Of a stretch of 64,000 nt of DNA, positions 1-11,291 are shown in pieces; the first letter of the stretch is position 1; the number at the start of each line of letters is the position of its first letter. The translations under genes were made by a program, and so were the position numbers. Source of the stretch: Flavobacteriaceae bacterium NBU2977 (lineage in GTDB: Bacteria > Bacteroidota > Bacteroidia > Flavobacteriales > Flavobacteriaceae); NCBI GenBank assembly GCA_019931105.1, contig JAIOUW010000001.1, positions 434,001-498,000 on the forward strand, in the 5' to 3' direction. Below the pieces are notes generated by a model. That model was not told where the DNA came from. It searched no databases and saw nothing but the letters and a program-made list of their open reading frames with translations.

Positions 1-1063
1 TAAGAATCGAAACCAAAGCTTCGGGCGATCGCTTGAAAAAGTAAAATTTCTGCTCTGTCAGTCTGGCAACACTGGCCACGATAAATTCGGGCCTATTGTC
101 AACATAATCCATAATCTTCTCTCCGGTATGGGCAAGAAAATCGGCCTTGTATTTTTTTGATTCATCTTGCAGCCATGAAAACAGCGCCCGTACAATATTT
201 CTGTAGATCTTACCTTTTTTGGCAACCCTTATATTCTTATAGTTCGACCCATTTAAAATACCGAATAATCGACCTTCATTGTCAGCGGCCCTTAAATCTT
301 TCTCTAAACCTTCACCGCCTATAAATTCAGGCGGATTGCTCGGTTTCAAGACGTCATCTTTATAAGTTGGGGAAACCGTATGCACCGCATCGGCCAATCG
401 TATTCCAACGGCCATTAAATTGATGCAATCATGATATCTGTAATCCATTAATGGTTTGGGGTCAAAAGGTACGTTGGGAAACCAGTTCGCCAACGATGAG
501 TAGTTGTTGGCAAAAGGTCGTATGCCTTGAATCGCCAGATTATGGATGGTATACACATAACGCATTTTTTTAAGCGATTTGTACTCGGGATGATAGGTCT
601 TGAGAAACAAAAGCATGCTGGTATGCCAATCGTGCAAATGAACAATGTCCAACTCACCAAAAGCATCTTGTTTAATTGCTTCGGCTACTGCCGTGCAAAA
701 AATGGTAAACTTAATATTATCGGTGTAAAAGGGCTCTTTGGGATCATCATGATAAATGTGCCCTATTTCGCCGCCTTGAATTTCGGGATGATGGACGACA
801 TAATGGCGAATGTTTTTAAACTCTTTTTTGGGCACTACCTCATATAACTCGGCAGTATATTCATTGCCCCTTAACAGCATGTTCAATTTGGCCCTCAATC
901 GACCCCCTTGGTGCAATCTTGAGTACGAAGGAACTACAACATGTACTTCATCACCCCGTTCTGAAATCTCCCTTGGCACATCACGAACTACGTCGGCCAT
1001 GCCACCTGCCTTACATTTAGTGATACCATCGTTTTCTGCAGCGACAAAGAGAAATCTGTTCAT
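1..1063 (-). CDS. Glycogen/starch synthase, GT5-type (partial, 3' end outside window)
   Basis: Translating the minus strand from the ATG at 1063 gives about 354 residues with no stop before the window edge. The start MNRFLFVAAEND is followed by KAGGMADVV (residues 18-26), matching the K-x-GG-x-AD nucleotide-sugar loop of family 5 glycogen/starch synthases. Further family signs are HLHDWHTS, YTIHNLAIQG and AVHTVSPTY, and a segment near residue 270 reading GILNGSNY. The enzyme would move glucose from ADP- or UDP-glucose to a growing alpha-1,4-glucan in the cytoplasm. The C-terminal Rossmann domain is missing because of the window edge. The reading frame was found by direct translation. The GT5 assignment is firm; the sugar donor is not known. 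Confidence 0.9.
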   Translation of the reverse strand, partial: MNRFLFVAAENDGITKCKAGGMADVVRDVPREISERGDEVHVVVPSYSRLHQGGRLRAKLNMLLRGNEYTAELYEVVPKKEFKNIRHYVVHHPEIQGGEIGHIYHDDPKEPFYTDNIKFTIFCTAVAEAIKQDAFGELDIVHLHDWHTSMLLFLKTYHPEYKSLKKMRYVYTIHNLAIQGIRPFANNYSSLANWFPNVPFDPKPLMDYRYHDCINLMAVGIRLADAVHTVSPTYKDDVLKPSNPPEFIGGEGLEKDLRAADNEGRLFGILNGSNYKNIRVAKKGKIYRNIVRALFSWLQDESKKYKADFLAHTGEKIMDYVDNRPEFIVASVARLTEQKFYFFKRSPEALVSIL

Positions 1064-1131
1064 TCCCGTACTGATTTATTGAATAATAACAATATATACA
1101 TTAAAACCAAAAGAAAGTAGGGTAACCACCA

Positions 1132-1172
1132 TAAAAAAAATCCTTTCCTAACATATAAATCGGGAAAGGATT
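1132..1172 (-). terminator. Rho-independent terminator after enolase
   Basis: On the minus strand a perfect 10-base stem (AATCCTTTCC with GGAAAGGATT, arms 1163-1172 and 1139-1148) is followed directly by a run of eight T. It sits about 24 bases past the enolase stop and separates enolase from the glycogen synthase gene. Confidence 0.85.
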
Positions 1173-1195
1173 CCTTGATTGTTTTCTTTCTACTA

Positions 1196-2545
<1,350 letters not shown>

Positions 2546-2601
2546 TCATCTGCCGAGCTCTCGATATTGTGAACGAAATAACAAATTCTTAAAATACACT
2601 A

Positions 2602-3717
2602 TTAAATTTGGGGAACCGACTTTATCATATCAAAAAATTGATCAAAAAGATAATCGGCATCATGCGGACCTGGACTTGCTTCGGGGTGATATTGAACGGA
2701 AAAAACAGCTTTGTCTTTCATTCTTATCCCTGCCACTGTCTTATCGTTAAGGTGAACGTGGGTTATCTCGAGATTCGAATTCTCCTCCGTTTCCTTTCTA
2801 TTTATAGCAAAACCGTGGTTTTGAGAGGTAATTTCCCCCTTGCCGGTCAGTAGGTTTTTTACCGGATGGTTTATTCCTCGATGGCCGTTGTGCATTTTAT
2901 ATGTAGAAACACCGTTGGCCAATGCGATTACTTGGTGGCCCAAGCAAATACCGAACAAGGGTTTGTTACTAGCTATTATTTTTTTTGCTGTTGCGATCGA
3001 CTCGGTAAGAGGCTCTGGGTCGCCGGGCCCGTTCGATATAAAATATGCATCGGGATTGAAAGCTGACATTTCTTCAAATGTGGCATTATATGGAAATACC
3101 TTGATATATGCATCTCTTTTGGCAAGGTTTCTCAAAATATTCTTTTTGATTCCAATGTCAAGCGCAGCAATCTTATAGGTGGCACCTTCATCACCGTAAT
3201 AATAAGGGACATCTGTACTTACTTTAGAAGCCAGTTCTAAACCTTCCATACTTGGCACTTTGGCAAGTTCTTCCTTTAATTGGGCAACATTTTCAACATC
3301 TGTTGAAATTACGGCATTCATCGCTCCATGATCCCTGATATAGCTTACAAGCGCCCTGGTATCGACATCTGAAATCGCGAACAGGTTACTTTTATCGAGA
3401 AACTCTTTTAGACTGGCATCTGCGGCCGGTCGTGAATACGTATAACTGAAATTCTTACATATCAGCCCTGCAATCTTAACGGATTCGGATTCCACTTCAT
3501 TCTTGTTGGTTCCATAGTTTCCAATATGGGCGTTGGTCATCACCATTAGTTGTCCATAATAGGAAGGATCCGTAAAAATTTCTTGGTAACCGGTCATTCC
3601 GGTATTGAAACATACCTCGCCAAAGGCCGTACCTTCTTTATCGCCAACGGCCTTTCCGTGAAATATGGTTCCGTCCGCCAGTAGTATTAAGGCTTTTTTT
3701 CTTTCTTGATACTTCAT
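2602..3717 (-). CDS. carA: Carbamoyl-phosphate synthase small (glutaminase) subunit
   Basis: Releases ammonia from glutamine for the large subunit CarB, feeding arginine and pyrimidine synthesis. The 371-residue length is normal. The N-terminal CPSase small domain (about 1-170, with FNTGMTGYQEIFTDPSY and TNAHIGNYGT) is followed by a class I glutamine amidotransferase domain. The nucleophile is Cys258 in FGICLGHQ, and the His/Glu pair is in YHPEASPGP near 343-347. carB is not in this window. The gene follows the rplQ terminator, and the A/T-rich 90-base gap probably holds its promoter, although no clean box was found. Confidence 0.97.
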   Translation of the reverse strand: MKYQERKKALILLADGTIFHGKAVGDKEGTAFGEVCFNTGMTGYQEIFTDPSYYGQLMVMTNAHIGNYGTNKNEVESESVKIAGLICKNFSYTYSRPAADASLKEFLDKSNLFAISDVDTRALVSYIRDHGAMNAVISTDVENVAQLKEELAKVPSMEGLELASKVSTDVPYYYGDEGATYKIAALDIGIKKNILRNLAKRDAYIKVFPYNATFEEMSAFNPDAYFISNGPGDPEPLTESIATAKKIIASNKPLFGICLGHQVIALANGVSTYKMHNGHRGINHPVKNLLTGKGEITSQNHGFAINRKETEENSNLEITHVHLNDKTVAGIRMKDKAVFSVQYHPEASPGPHDADYLFDQFFDMIKSVPQI

Positions 3718-3749
3718 TTACCTTCAAAATTTAATTTTACAAAAAAACA

Positions 3750-3780
3750 CAAAAAAAGGATAAACTAGAAAGTCTATCCT
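3750..3780 (-). terminator. Terminator at the end of the ribosomal protein cluster
   Basis: Minus-strand 10-base stem AGGATAGACT/AGTTTATCCT (arms 3771-3780 and 3757-3766, one G-T pair), loop TTCT, then seven T. It lies 28 bases past the rplQ stop and closes the long translation operon before carA. Confidence 0.85.
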
Positions 3781-3808
3781 CTTTAATATATTAATATATT
3801 CAAATGTT

Positions 3809-4342
3809 CTATTCTTCCGAATCATCCGCCTTGGCCTCTGTTTCATTTTTATCAACGGACTTTGATTGCGTGGCAGGAACCGGAGGTGTAGCAGTTTTCG
3901 CCCCAGAACCCCTTCTACTTCTTCTCGTAGATTTCTTCTTTGGCTTGCCCGCATTATATAGCTCATTAAAATCAACAAGCTCTATCATGGCCATATCTGC
4001 GTTGTCACCCAAACGTGTGCCCAGTTTGATAATTCGCGTGTAACCTCCTGGACGATCACCGACCTTTTCGGAAACTTCACTGAACAGTTCGGCAACCGCA
4101 TATTTGTCGCGAAGGTTTTTGAAGACTATTCTTCTGTTGTGCGTACCTTTTTCTACCGTCTGATTGTTCTCTGCCTTCGATTTCGTAATCAAAGGTTCGA
4201 CAAACTGCTTCAGGGCCTTTGCCTTCGCAACCGTAGTATTAATACGCTTGTGCTCGATCAAGGAACAAGCCATATTGGCCAGCATTGCCTTTCTGTGGGC
4301 TTTCTTTCTTCCTAAGTGATTGACTTTTTTACCGTGTCTCAT
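3809..4342 (-). CDS. rplQ: 50S ribosomal protein L17 with C-terminal extension
   Basis: Large-subunit protein near the peptide exit tunnel. The core (about residues 1-125) opens [20 protein letters not shown] and has the conserved [14 protein letters not shown]. At 177 residues it is about 50 longer than the E. coli protein. The extra tail starts with a basic [13 protein letters not shown] patch and ends in an acidic [11 protein letters not shown] stretch rich in Pro, Ala and Lys. Such tails on L17 are, as I recall, common in Bacteroidota. It is the last gene of the cluster, 67 bases after rpoA. Confidence 0.97.
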   Translation of the reverse strand: MRHGKKVNHLGRKKAHRKAMLANMACSLIEHKRINTTVAKAKALKQFVEPLITKSKAENNQTVEKGTHNRRIVFKNLRDKYAVAELFSEVSEKVGDRPGGYTRIIKLGTRLGDNADMAMIELVDFNELYNAGKPKKKSTRRSRRGSGAKTATPPVPATQSKSVDKNETEAKADDSEE

Positions 4343-4409
4343 TATTGCTTATTTATCATCTTGCTGCCATACCCTAAAGTTGTATTAAAGGGGAGCAAAA
4401 TATGATTAT

Positions 4410-5402
4410 TTAATCTTTGTCCAATTTATATTTCGAAAGGTCCATACCAAAACTCAAACCTTTGTTGATAACAAGTTCTTCAAGTTCGGTCAATGATTTT
4501 TTACCAAAGTTTCTGAACTTCATCAAATCATTTTTGTTGAATGAGACCAAATCTCCCAAAGTATCGACCTCGGCAGCTTTCAAACAGTTCAAGGCGCGAA
4601 CCGACAGATCCATATCTACCAATTTTGTCTTCAACAATTGACGCATGTGCAAAGATTCTTCGTCATAGGTTTCGGTCTGGGCAATCTCATCGGCCTCTAA
4701 TGTAATACGCTCATCAGAGAACAACATAAAGTGATGTATAAGTACCTTGGCCCCTTCGGTCAAAGCATCTTTGGGATGGATCGATCCATCGGTAACGATT
4801 TCAAAAACCAATTTTTCATAATCGGTCTTCTGCTCAACCCTAAAGTTTTCAATACTATATTTTACATTCTTTATCGGGGTAAAAATAGAGTCGATAGCAA
4901 TGGTGCCCAAAGCCGTACCAGACTTTTTGTTTTCCTCAGCAGGAACATATCCACGACCTTTGTCGATAACGATCTCCATATTGATGTTCACCTTGGAATC
5001 CATATTGCAGATGACCAAATCGGGATTCAAGACTTGATAACCCGAAATGAATTTTTGAAAATCGCCGGCGGTCAATTGATTCTTGCCACTTACGGAAATA
5101 GAAACTACCTCAGCTTCTGAATCATCGATCTGTTTTTTAAACCGAACCTGCTTTAAATTCAAGATCATCTCGGTAACATCTTCAACAACACCAGGAATCA
5201 CAGAAAATTCGTGCTCAACACCATCGATGCGTACCGAAGTTATGGCATGGCCTTCCAATGAAGAAAGCAATACCCTTCTTAATGCGTTCCCAACAGTCAA
5301 TCCATAACCAGGTTCCAAAGGGCGGAATTCGAATTTCCCTTCGAAATCTGAAGAATCGATCATTATAACTTTATCGGGTTTCTGAAAATTAAATAATGCC
5401 AT
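4410..5402 (-). CDS. rpoA: RNA polymerase alpha subunit
   Basis: Scaffold for RNA polymerase assembly. The 330 residues have the usual length. The N-terminal dimerisation domain contains [20 protein letters not shown], and a linker near 235-250 leads to the C-terminal helix-hairpin domain, with [17 protein letters not shown] and [18 protein letters not shown], which contacts upstream DNA and activators. The gene lies between rpsD (19 bases away) and rplQ, the standard alpha-operon order. Confidence 0.99.
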   Translation of the reverse strand: MALFNFQKPDKVIMIDSSDFEGKFEFRPLEPGYGLTVGNALRRVLLSSLEGHAITSVRIDGVEHEFSVIPGVVEDVTEMILNLKQVRFKKQIDDSEAEVVSISVSGKNQLTAGDFQKFISGYQVLNPDLVICNMDSKVNINMEIVIDKGRGYVPAEENKKSGTALGTIAIDSIFTPIKNVKYSIENFRVEQKTDYEKLVFEIVTDGSIHPKDALTEGAKVLIHHFMLFSDERITLEADEIAQTETYDEESLHMRQLLKTKLVDMDLSVRALNCLKAAEVDTLGDLVSFNKNDLMKFRNFGKKSLTELEELVINKGLSFGMDLSKYKLDKD

Positions 5403-5421
5403 ATGAAATTAGTGTTCTGGG

Positions 5422-6027
5422 TTATTTTGAGTAAAGCTCGACTATTAATTGTTCCTTGATATTTTCAGGAATCTGCATTCTCTCTGGCACGGCTACGAAA
5501 GTGCCTTCCATCTTTTCAGAGTTCCATGTAATCCATTCGTAAACACTACTGTTGGCCGATAATGCATCATTGATCGTTTGTAACGATTTTGACTTTTCTC
5601 TTACGCCGACAACATCACCTGGTTTCAATGAATATGAAGGTATGTTCACCAACTCGCCATTTACGGTGATGTGCCTGTGCGAAACCAATTGTCTTGCACC
5701 TCTTCTTGAATTTGAAATTCCCATTCTGAAAACCACGTTATCTAATCGTGATTCGCACAATTGAAGCAATATCTCACCGGTAACGCCTTCTTTTCTTTTG
5801 GCATTGGCAAAAATATTACGAAACTGGCGCTCTAAAATACCATAGGTATACTTGGCCTTCTGTTTCTCCATCAATTGAATGGAATATTCCGATTTTTTAC
5901 CACGGCGTCTATTTTGGCCGTGCATCCCCGGAGGGTAATTCTTTTTTTCGAAAGACTTGTCGTCCCCGAAAATCGCCTCGCCGAATTTACGGGCGATCTT
6001 ACTTTTTGGTCCTGTGTATCTTGCCAT
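5422..6027 (-). CDS. rpsD: 30S ribosomal protein S4
   Basis: Primary 16S rRNA binder that nucleates assembly of the 30S body. The 201-residue protein opens [17 protein letters not shown]. It carries the S4 RNA-binding fold at about 93-155 ([32 protein letters not shown]). The N-terminal region reads [17 protein letters not shown] with no Cys cluster, so it is the zinc-free form. It lies 91 bases after rpsK, a slightly long gap inside the cluster. Confidence 0.98.
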   Translation of the reverse strand: MARYTGPKSKIARKFGEAIFGDDKSFEKKNYPPGMHGQNRRRGKKSEYSIQLMEKQKAKYTYGILERQFRNIFANAKRKEGVTGEILLQLCESRLDNVVFRMGISNSRRGARQLVSHRHITVNGELVNIPSYSLKPGDVVGVREKSKSLQTINDALSANSSVYEWITWNSEKMEGTFVAVPERMQIPENIKEQLIVELYSK

Positions 6028-6118
6028 TTTCTTTTAATTAAAGGTGTGATTATGAATTAAGGCTTATCCTTCGATAATCGTCTCTACACCTCGGTGAAAT
6101 ATATTAGTGATAGATAAA

Positions 6119-6511
6119 TTAAACTCTTCTTCTTTTAGGTGGGCGGCAGCCATTGTGCGGCATTGGGGTCACATCGATTATTTCGGTTACCTCGATTCCT
6201 GAATTGTGAATTGATCGAATTGCCGATTCCCTACCATTTCCAGGTCCCTTTACGAATACTTTTACCTTACGAAGACCAGCTTCATGAGCCACTTTACTAC
6301 AATCTTCCGCGGCTACTTGAGCGGCATAAGGGGTATTCTTCTTAGATCCCCTAAAGCCCATTTTTCCTGCGGATGACCAAGAAATGACATCTCCTTTTTT
6401 ATTCGTTAGGGAAATAATGATATTGTTGAAAGATGCCGTTACATGTGCCTCGCCAACCGAATCAATGATGACCTTTCTTTTTTTGGTGGTCTTAGTACTT
6501 GCCTTTGCCAT
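6119..6511 (-). CDS. rpsK: 30S ribosomal protein S11
   Basis: Platform protein of the small subunit that lines the mRNA exit path near the E site. The 130 residues include [48 protein letters not shown] and the conserved basic end CRPPKRRRV. The short Lys/Thr-rich N-terminus is typical. It follows rpsM by 13 bases. Confidence 0.98.
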   Translation of the reverse strand: MAKASTKTTKKRKVIIDSVGEAHVTASFNNIIISLTNKKGDVISWSSAGKMGFRGSKKNTPYAAQVAAEDCSKVAHEAGLRKVKVFVKGPGNGRESAIRSIHNSGIEVTEIIDVTPMPHNGCRPPKRRRV

Positions 6512-6524
6512 AATACCCTACTTA

Positions 6525-6899
6525 TTATTTAGTTGCCTTTTTCTTGTTGGCAACGGTTTTTCTTTTTCCTTTTCGTGTCCTAGAGTTATTCTTGGTACGT
6601 TGGCCTCGCAACGGCAACCCAGATCTATGGCGAATTCCACGGTAACAGCCAATATCCATCAAACGTTTGATGTTCAACTGTGTTTCTGAACGTAGTTCTC
6701 CTTCAATGGTATATGAAGAGGCGGCATCCCTGATACGGCCTATCTCATCATCGTTCCAATCGGAAACTTTCGTGTCTTCACTAACTTGGGCTTTTGCCAA
6801 AATTTCTTGGGCCCTGCTTTTGCCTATTCCGAAGATATAGGTAAGTGCAATTACCCCTCTTTTATTTTTTGGTATGTCGATACCTGCAATTCTTGCCAT
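6525..6899 (-). CDS. rpsM: 30S ribosomal protein S13
   Basis: Head protein of the 30S subunit forming bridges to the 50S and touching P-site tRNA. The 124 residues open [19 protein letters not shown]. The helix-hairpin-helix segment [13 protein letters not shown] and the family signature [19 protein letters not shown] follow, with a Lys/Arg-rich tail. Two bases separate it from rpmJ. Confidence 0.98.
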   Translation of the reverse strand: MARIAGIDIPKNKRGVIALTYIFGIGKSRAQEILAKAQVSEDTKVSDWNDDEIGRIRDAASSYTIEGELRSETQLNIKRLMDIGCYRGIRHRSGLPLRGQRTKNNSRTRKGKRKTVANKKKATK

Positions 6900-6901
6900 A
6901 A

Positions 6902-7018
6902 TTACCCTTGTCTTTGTTTAAATCTAGGATTCTTTTTATTGATAACATACAACCTGCCTTTTCGACGCACAATCTTGCACTCGGCACTTCTTTTCTTAAC
7001 TGATGCTCTTACTTTCAT
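6902..7018 (-). CDS. rpmJ: 50S ribosomal protein L36, zinc-free form
   Basis: A 38-residue gene found by translating the gap between infA and rpsM. It opens [20 protein letters not shown] and ends NPRFKQRQG. The usual L36 zinc ribbon has three Cys and one His. Here only one Cys (residue 14) remains and there is no His, so it cannot bind zinc in the normal way. The position infA-rpmJ-rpsM is conserved. The start ATG at 7018 is 20 bases after infA. Confidence 0.96.
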   Translation of the reverse strand: MKVRASVKKRSAECKIVRRKGRLYVINKKNPRFKQRQG

Positions 7019-7038
7019 CGTTTTGTATTTCTCCTTTC

Positions 7039-7254
7039 TTAGTATCTATACGTTATTCTAGCCTTGGTCAAGTCATAGGGGCTCATTTCAAGCTTTACCT
7101 TGTCACCGGGGAGCAACTTGATATAATGCATGCGCATCTTTCCTGAAATATGTGCCGTAACCACATGACCATTCTCCAGTTCTACACGAAACATTGCATT
7201 TGACAACGCTTCTATTATCGATCCATCTTGCTCTATCGCAGCCTGTTTAGCCAT
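7039..7254 (-). CDS. infA: Translation initiation factor IF-1
   Basis: Binds the 30S A site during initiation. The 71-residue OB-fold protein shows [40 protein letters not shown] and a C-terminus [13 protein letters not shown], all standard. It lies between secY and rpmJ. Neither adk nor map sits between secY and infA, unlike many bacteria; an adk-type domain occurs instead at 57390-58499. Confidence 0.98.
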   Translation of the reverse strand: MAKQAAIEQDGSIIEALSNAMFRVELENGHVVTAHISGKMRMHYIKLLPGDKVKLEMSPYDLTKARITYRY

Positions 7255-7260
7255 TTTTTA

Positions 7261-7349
7261 GTCTTTAGTTCCTAGTCGGTAGTCGGTAGTTCCTTAAATA
7301 CTTATCACTGTATTTTCTATCGTCTAACGCCTACTATCTAATCGTCTAT
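7261..7349. repeat. Short degenerate repeats in the infA-secY gap
   Basis: This 89-base spacer holds two direct copies of TAGTCGG (7273-7279, 7280-7286) flanked by related TAGTTCC units. It contains no plausible gene. Similar low-complexity spacers appear elsewhere in the window (60270-60350). Confidence 0.5.
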
Positions 7350-8696
7350 TTATGCTACTTTTCTGTTTTTGCCGGTTTTCATCAATCCGTCATAATGCCT
7401 GTTCAAAAGATAGGAATTTACCTGTTGTACCGTATCTATCGCCACACCTACCATAATCAAAAGTGAGGTGCCCCCGTAAAACAATGCCCATCCTGCCTGT
7501 ACGTCCATCAACTTTACAACAAACGCAGGGAAAACCGCTAAAAGTGCTAAAAAAATTGCCCCTGGAAAAGTTATCAATGACATAATCTTATCCAAGAAAT
7601 CACCTGTTTCCTTTCCCGGTCTTATACCCGGTATAAAACCTCCGCTTCTTTTTAGATCATCAGCCATTTTGTTCGTTGGAACAGTTATAGCCGTGTAGAA
7701 AAAGGTGAATATTATAATCAGAAAAGCAAATAACAAATTGTACGCCCAACCGAAAATATCGGCAAAATTAACCTGGATCCATTGGCCAGCTGCCGTATCG
7801 TCAAAAGCCCCACCGATCAACCCGGGAACGAACATGATCGCTTGGGCAAAGATAATGGGCATAACCCCGGAAGCATTCAACTTCAATGGGATATACTGAC
7901 GTGAACCCATAATATTCTTCTCGTATCCCCCGGAAGCCGTTCTTCTTGCATACTGCACCGGAATCTGACGTGTGGCCATGACCAGCAACACACAGGCAAG
8001 AATTACCAAAAACCAGATAATAACCTCTATCAACACGAACATTAATCCGCCATTGTTATTGGCCGTTCTCGAAACGAATTCTTGAACAAACGACTGCGGC
8101 ATGGTCGCGATAATCCCTATCATTATCAACAATGAAATACCGTTTCCGATACCCTTGTCGGTAATCTTTTCACCCAACCACATGGCAAACACACAACCGG
8201 TCACCAAAATAATGACCGCAGGAATCATAAAATCCAATCCTTTACCAAGAACAAATGCACTGTCAGGAACCCCGAACATGGTACCCAAACTATAGAGATA
8301 TGCAGGTGCCTGAACGATACAGATTCCAATGGTCAGCCATCGGGTAATCTGGTTCTTCGTCTTTCTTCCGCTTTCACCTTCTTTATCCAATTTTTGAAGA
8401 TAAGGAATGGCAATGCTCATCAATTGCACAACAATCGATGCGGAGATGTACGGCATGATACCTAGAGCGAATATTGAGGCATTTGAAAAAGCTCCGCCCG
8501 TGAAGGCGTTCAACAATCCAAAAATACCTTGATCCGTACTGGATGCCAATTGTGACAATTGAGTAGAATCTATACCCGGAAGTACGATCTGACAACCAAA
8601 ACGGTAAACCAAAAGAAGACCCAAGGTCAGAATAATTCTGTTCCTGAGTTCTTCAATCTTCCAAATATTCGATATGGTCTCGAAAAATTTCTTCAT
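7350..8696 (-). CDS. secY: Protein translocase subunit SecY
   Basis: Channel subunit of the SecYEG translocon in the inner membrane. The 448 residues have about ten hydrophobic segments, the plug region near LPGIDSTQL, the signature GIGNGISLLIM, and the conserved cytosolic loops RRTASGGYEKN and FIPGIRPGKETGDFL. It is 9 bases upstream of rplO in reverse order (rplO then secY along transcription), as in the usual spc operon. Confidence 0.98.
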   Translation of the reverse strand: MKKFFETISNIWKIEELRNRIILTLGLLLVYRFGCQIVLPGIDSTQLSQLASSTDQGIFGLLNAFTGGAFSNASIFALGIMPYISASIVVQLMSIAIPYLQKLDKEGESGRKTKNQITRWLTIGICIVQAPAYLYSLGTMFGVPDSAFVLGKGLDFMIPAVIILVTGCVFAMWLGEKITDKGIGNGISLLIMIGIIATMPQSFVQEFVSRTANNNGGLMFVLIEVIIWFLVILACVLLVMATRQIPVQYARRTASGGYEKNIMGSRQYIPLKLNASGVMPIIFAQAIMFVPGLIGGAFDDTAAGQWIQVNFADIFGWAYNLLFAFLIIIFTFFYTAITVPTNKMADDLKRSGGFIPGIRPGKETGDFLDKIMSLITFPGAIFLALLAVFPAFVVKLMDVQAGWALFYGGTSLLIMVGVAIDTVQQVNSYLLNRHYDGLMKTGKNRKVA

Positions 8697-8705
8697 AGTT
8701 TCTTC

Positions 8706-9158
8706 TTATAAACTTATCGCCTCCCCACCTGCTGCTTCAATAGCCGCTTTGGCGGTGGCAGTAAATTTATGTGCCGTTATTTTGAGCGAAGCTTTCAATT
8801 CTCCACCGCCCAGTATTTTGACCAGATCCTTTCGTTTGGCCAATCCGTTTTCTACCAAGGTATCAAGGTTTATAGCATCTTTTACGATTTTGCCATCTAC
8901 CAATGCCTGAAGCTTATCTAGGTTGACACCTTGATACTCCTTACGATTAATATTGGTAAAACCGAACTTTGGCACACGTCTTTGAAGTGGCATTTGTCCG
9001 CCTTCAAAACCGATCTTTTTGGAATAACCCGATCTTGACTTGGCACCCTTGTGCCCCCTAGTCGCAGTTCCTCCCTTGCCAGACCCTTGGCCTCTTCCTA
9101 CTCGCTTACCACTTCTGTTGACGGAACCTTGCGCTGGTTTTAGATTACTTAGATTCAT
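8706..9158 (-). CDS. rplO: 50S ribosomal protein L15
   Basis: Late-assembling large-subunit protein. The 150 residues begin MNLSNLKPAQGSVNRSGKRV, followed by the Gly-rich GRGQGSGKGGTATRGHKG segment, the FEGGQMPLQRRVPKFGF core, and the C-terminal VKILGGGELKASLKITAHKF. Coding spacing is 10 bases to rpmD and 9 to secY. Confidence 0.98.
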   Translation of the reverse strand: MNLSNLKPAQGSVNRSGKRVGRGQGSGKGGTATRGHKGAKSRSGYSKKIGFEGGQMPLQRRVPKFGFTNINRKEYQGVNLDKLQALVDGKIVKDAINLDTLVENGLAKRKDLVKILGGGELKASLKITAHKFTATAKAAIEAAGGEAISL

Positions 9159-9168
9159 CTGTTAATTT

Positions 9169-9348
9169 TTATGCTTCTTCTGTAGAAACCAAATGTTTAA
9201 CTTTATTTATCATGCCAATAATGTTCGGCGTGTCGTCGTGCTCGACAACTTGACCAATTTTACGTAGACCAAGGGCTTCTAATGTCCGCTTCTGGTCTTT
9301 TGGCCTTTTGATACCGCTCTTTACCTGTTTTACCTTAATCTTCGCCAT
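9169..9348 (-). CDS. rpmD: 50S ribosomal protein L30
   Basis: A 59-residue gene found by translating the gap between rpsE and rplO. It reads [20 protein letters not shown], then [13 protein letters not shown] and the end [15 protein letters not shown], matching the short bacterial L30 family. Start ATG is at 9348 and stop TAA at 9169-9171. The rpsE-rpmD-rplO order is conserved. Confidence 0.97.
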   Translation of the reverse strand: MAKIKVKQVKSGIKRPKDQKRTLEALGLRKIGQVVEHDDTPNIIGMINKVKHLVSTEEA

Positions 9349-9359
9349 AGTATCGTTAA

Positions 9360-9884
9360 TTATCCTTTAAAAACTTTTTCCAAGGAAATTCCTCTTTGTT
9401 GTGCCACGGTATGCGCTCCGCGCAGTTGCAGTAGTGCATCGAATGTAGCCTTGACAACGTTATGCGGATTTGAAGATCCTTGTGATTTTGAAAGTACATC
9501 GTGCACCCCTACCGATTCCAATACGGCCCTAACGGCACCTCCGGCAATAACCCCTGTACCATGGGAAGCCGGCTGAATATATACACGTGCACCGCCATAC
9601 TTTCCCTTTTGCTCATGTGGCAATGTTGCTTTGTTCAAAGGAATACGAATCAAATTTTTCTTGGCATCCTCGATTGCCTTGGCAATAGCGGTGGCAACTT
9701 CTTTTGATTTTCCCAATCCGTGCCCTACAACTCCGTTTTCATCTCCAACTACAACGATTGCCGAAAATCCAAACGCACGGCCACCTTTGGTGACTTTGGT
9801 TACCCTTTGCACACCGACAAGTCTATCTTTAAGCTCTAAACCTCCCGGCTTAACCGTTTCTACATTTTTGTATTTCTGGTACAT
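9360..9884 (-). CDS. rpsE: 30S ribosomal protein S5
   Basis: Small-subunit protein important for decoding accuracy. The 174 residues carry the N-terminal dsRNA-binding-type S5 domain ([39 protein letters not shown]) and the C-terminal S5 domain ([36 protein letters not shown]). Length and order (rplR, rpsE, rpmD) are normal. Confidence 0.98.
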   Translation of the reverse strand: MYQKYKNVETVKPGGLELKDRLVGVQRVTKVTKGGRAFGFSAIVVVGDENGVVGHGLGKSKEVATAIAKAIEDAKKNLIRIPLNKATLPHEQKGKYGGARVYIQPASHGTGVIAGGAVRAVLESVGVHDVLSKSQGSSNPHNVVKATFDALLQLRGAHTVAQQRGISLEKVFKG

Positions 9885-9893
9885 ACTTTTATA

Positions 9894-10250
9894 TTAGAAT
9901 TTTAATCCTGCTTCCCTTGCCCCCTCGGCCAAAGCTCTTACGCGACCGTGATACAAATTGCCCCCTCTATCAAACGCAACCTTTTCGATACCTGCCTTCT
10001 TGGCCTTCTCGGCAATGGCTTTACCCACAGCTCCGGCAATTTCCGACTTGGTTCCTTTTACTTTGGCCAAATCTTTGTCACGAGAAGAAGCGGCCGCCAA
10101 TGTCTTGCCTTCAATATCGTCTATAACCTGAGCATAAATTTCACTATTGCTCCTGAAAACAGCCAATCTTGGGCGATCCGCAGTTCCTGAAGAAACTTTA
10201 CGTATTCTTCTTCGAATCCTATACTTTCTTTGTGTCTTCGACAGTTTCAT
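9894..10250 (-). CDS. rplR: 50S ribosomal protein L18
   Basis: 5S rRNA-binding protein of the central protuberance. The 118 residues begin with an Arg/Lys-rich start ([15 protein letters not shown]), then [20 protein letters not shown] and a C-terminal [20 protein letters not shown] signature. It is 12 bases after rplF and 9 before rpsE along transcription. Confidence 0.98.
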   Translation of the reverse strand: MKLSKTQRKYRIRRRIRKVSSGTADRPRLAVFRSNSEIYAQVIDDIEGKTLAAASSRDKDLAKVKGTKSEIAGAVGKAIAEKAKKAGIEKVAFDRGGNLYHGRVRALAEGAREAGLKF

Positions 10251-10262
10251 AATACTATAATA

Positions 10263-10805
10263 TTAAGCGGATTTACCTGCTTTTCTCCTTAATTGTTCTC
10301 CTACGAACTTCACACCTTTTCCTTTGTACGGCTCAGGTTTACGGAACGATCTTATTTTTGCCGCAATATGCCCCACTAACTGCTTGTCATGTGATGTAAG
10401 CTTTATTGTGGGGTTTTTTCCTTTCTCCGAAGTGGTCTCGACCTTTACCTCAGGGGCAAGCTCGAAAACTATATTGTGGGAAAAACCAAGTGCCAAATCC
10501 AATTTCTGTCCTTGGTTACTGGCCCTATAACCAACACCTACCAATTCCAATTCTTTGGTCCATCCTTTTGAAACACCTTCAATCATGTTCGAAAGCAATG
10601 ATCTATAAAGACCATGTTTGGCCTTATGCTCCTTAGAATCTGAAGGACGAGCAACAACAACTTCACCATCCTCAGTTTTAATGGAAACCCCTGAATATTC
10701 TTGGGTCAACTCACCCAACTTACCCTTGACCGTCACCATATTCTCTTGAACATCTATGGTCACGCCCTCTGGTATCGTTATCGGATTATTACCTATTCTT
10801 GACAT
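10263..10805 (-). CDS. rplF: 50S ribosomal protein L6
   Basis: Large-subunit protein near the factor-binding site. The 180 residues contain the two repeated L6 folds: MSRIGNNPITIPEGV in the first half, ELVGVGYRASNQGQKLDLAL and the signature PEPYKGKGVKFVGEQLRRKA at the end. Confidence 0.98.
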   Translation of the reverse strand: MSRIGNNPITIPEGVTIDVQENMVTVKGKLGELTQEYSGVSIKTEDGEVVVARPSDSKEHKAKHGLYRSLLSNMIEGVSKGWTKELELVGVGYRASNQGQKLDLALGFSHNIVFELAPEVKVETTSEKGKNPTIKLTSHDKQLVGHIAAKIRSFRKPEPYKGKGVKFVGEQLRRKAGKSA

Positions 10806-10824
10806 TTTCTATCGCTTTATTGTA

Positions 10825-11223
10825 TTAATAGACGTAGCACAACACTTCACCACCTACATTCTCGTTCTTGGCCTGCTTACTGGTCATTACACCATGAGAG
10901 GTTGATACGATGGCTATACCCAATCCGTTCAACACCCTTGGCAAATCACTTGAACCGGCATACTTACGCAATCCTGGTTTACTCACGCGCTGCAATTTTT
11001 TTATAACAGGTTCCTTGGTCAACCTATCATACTTAAGGGCAATCTTGATTCTTTCCTGAACCTTGTCCTCTTCAAACTTATAGCTCAAGATATAACCTTG
11101 ATCGAACAAGATCTTAGTTATCTCTTTTTTTACACCCGAGGCAGGTATTTCGACTACCCTATGGCCTGCACGGCTGGCATTTCGTATTCTTGTTAAATAA
11201 TCTGCTATAGTATCTGTTACCAT
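10825..11223 (-). CDS. rpsH: 30S ribosomal protein S8
   Basis: Binds the central domain of 16S rRNA. In E. coli S8 also represses the spc operon by binding its mRNA. The 132 residues open MVTDTIADYLTRIRNASRAG and include VSKPGLRKYAGSSDLPRVLN and the closing GIAIVSTSHGVMTSKQAK motif. It lies 68 bases after rpsN, a wider gap than its neighbours. Confidence 0.98.
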   Translation of the reverse strand: MVTDTIADYLTRIRNASRAGHRVVEIPASGVKKEITKILFDQGYILSYKFEEDKVQERIKIALKYDRLTKEPVIKKLQRVSKPGLRKYAGSSDLPRVLNGLGIAIVSTSHGVMTSKQAKNENVGGEVLCYVY

Positions 11224-11291
11224 TTCTATTTTGTTTTGGAATCGGTTTCCAACTTCTTCAAGCCAGACCTAAAACCAGTTATAATTATTAA

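Noticed and set aside
3724-3978. An 84-residue minus-strand frame over the L17 tail
   Set aside because: It lies in another frame of rplQ and covers the terminator; basic composition comes from the overlapping Lys-rich tail.
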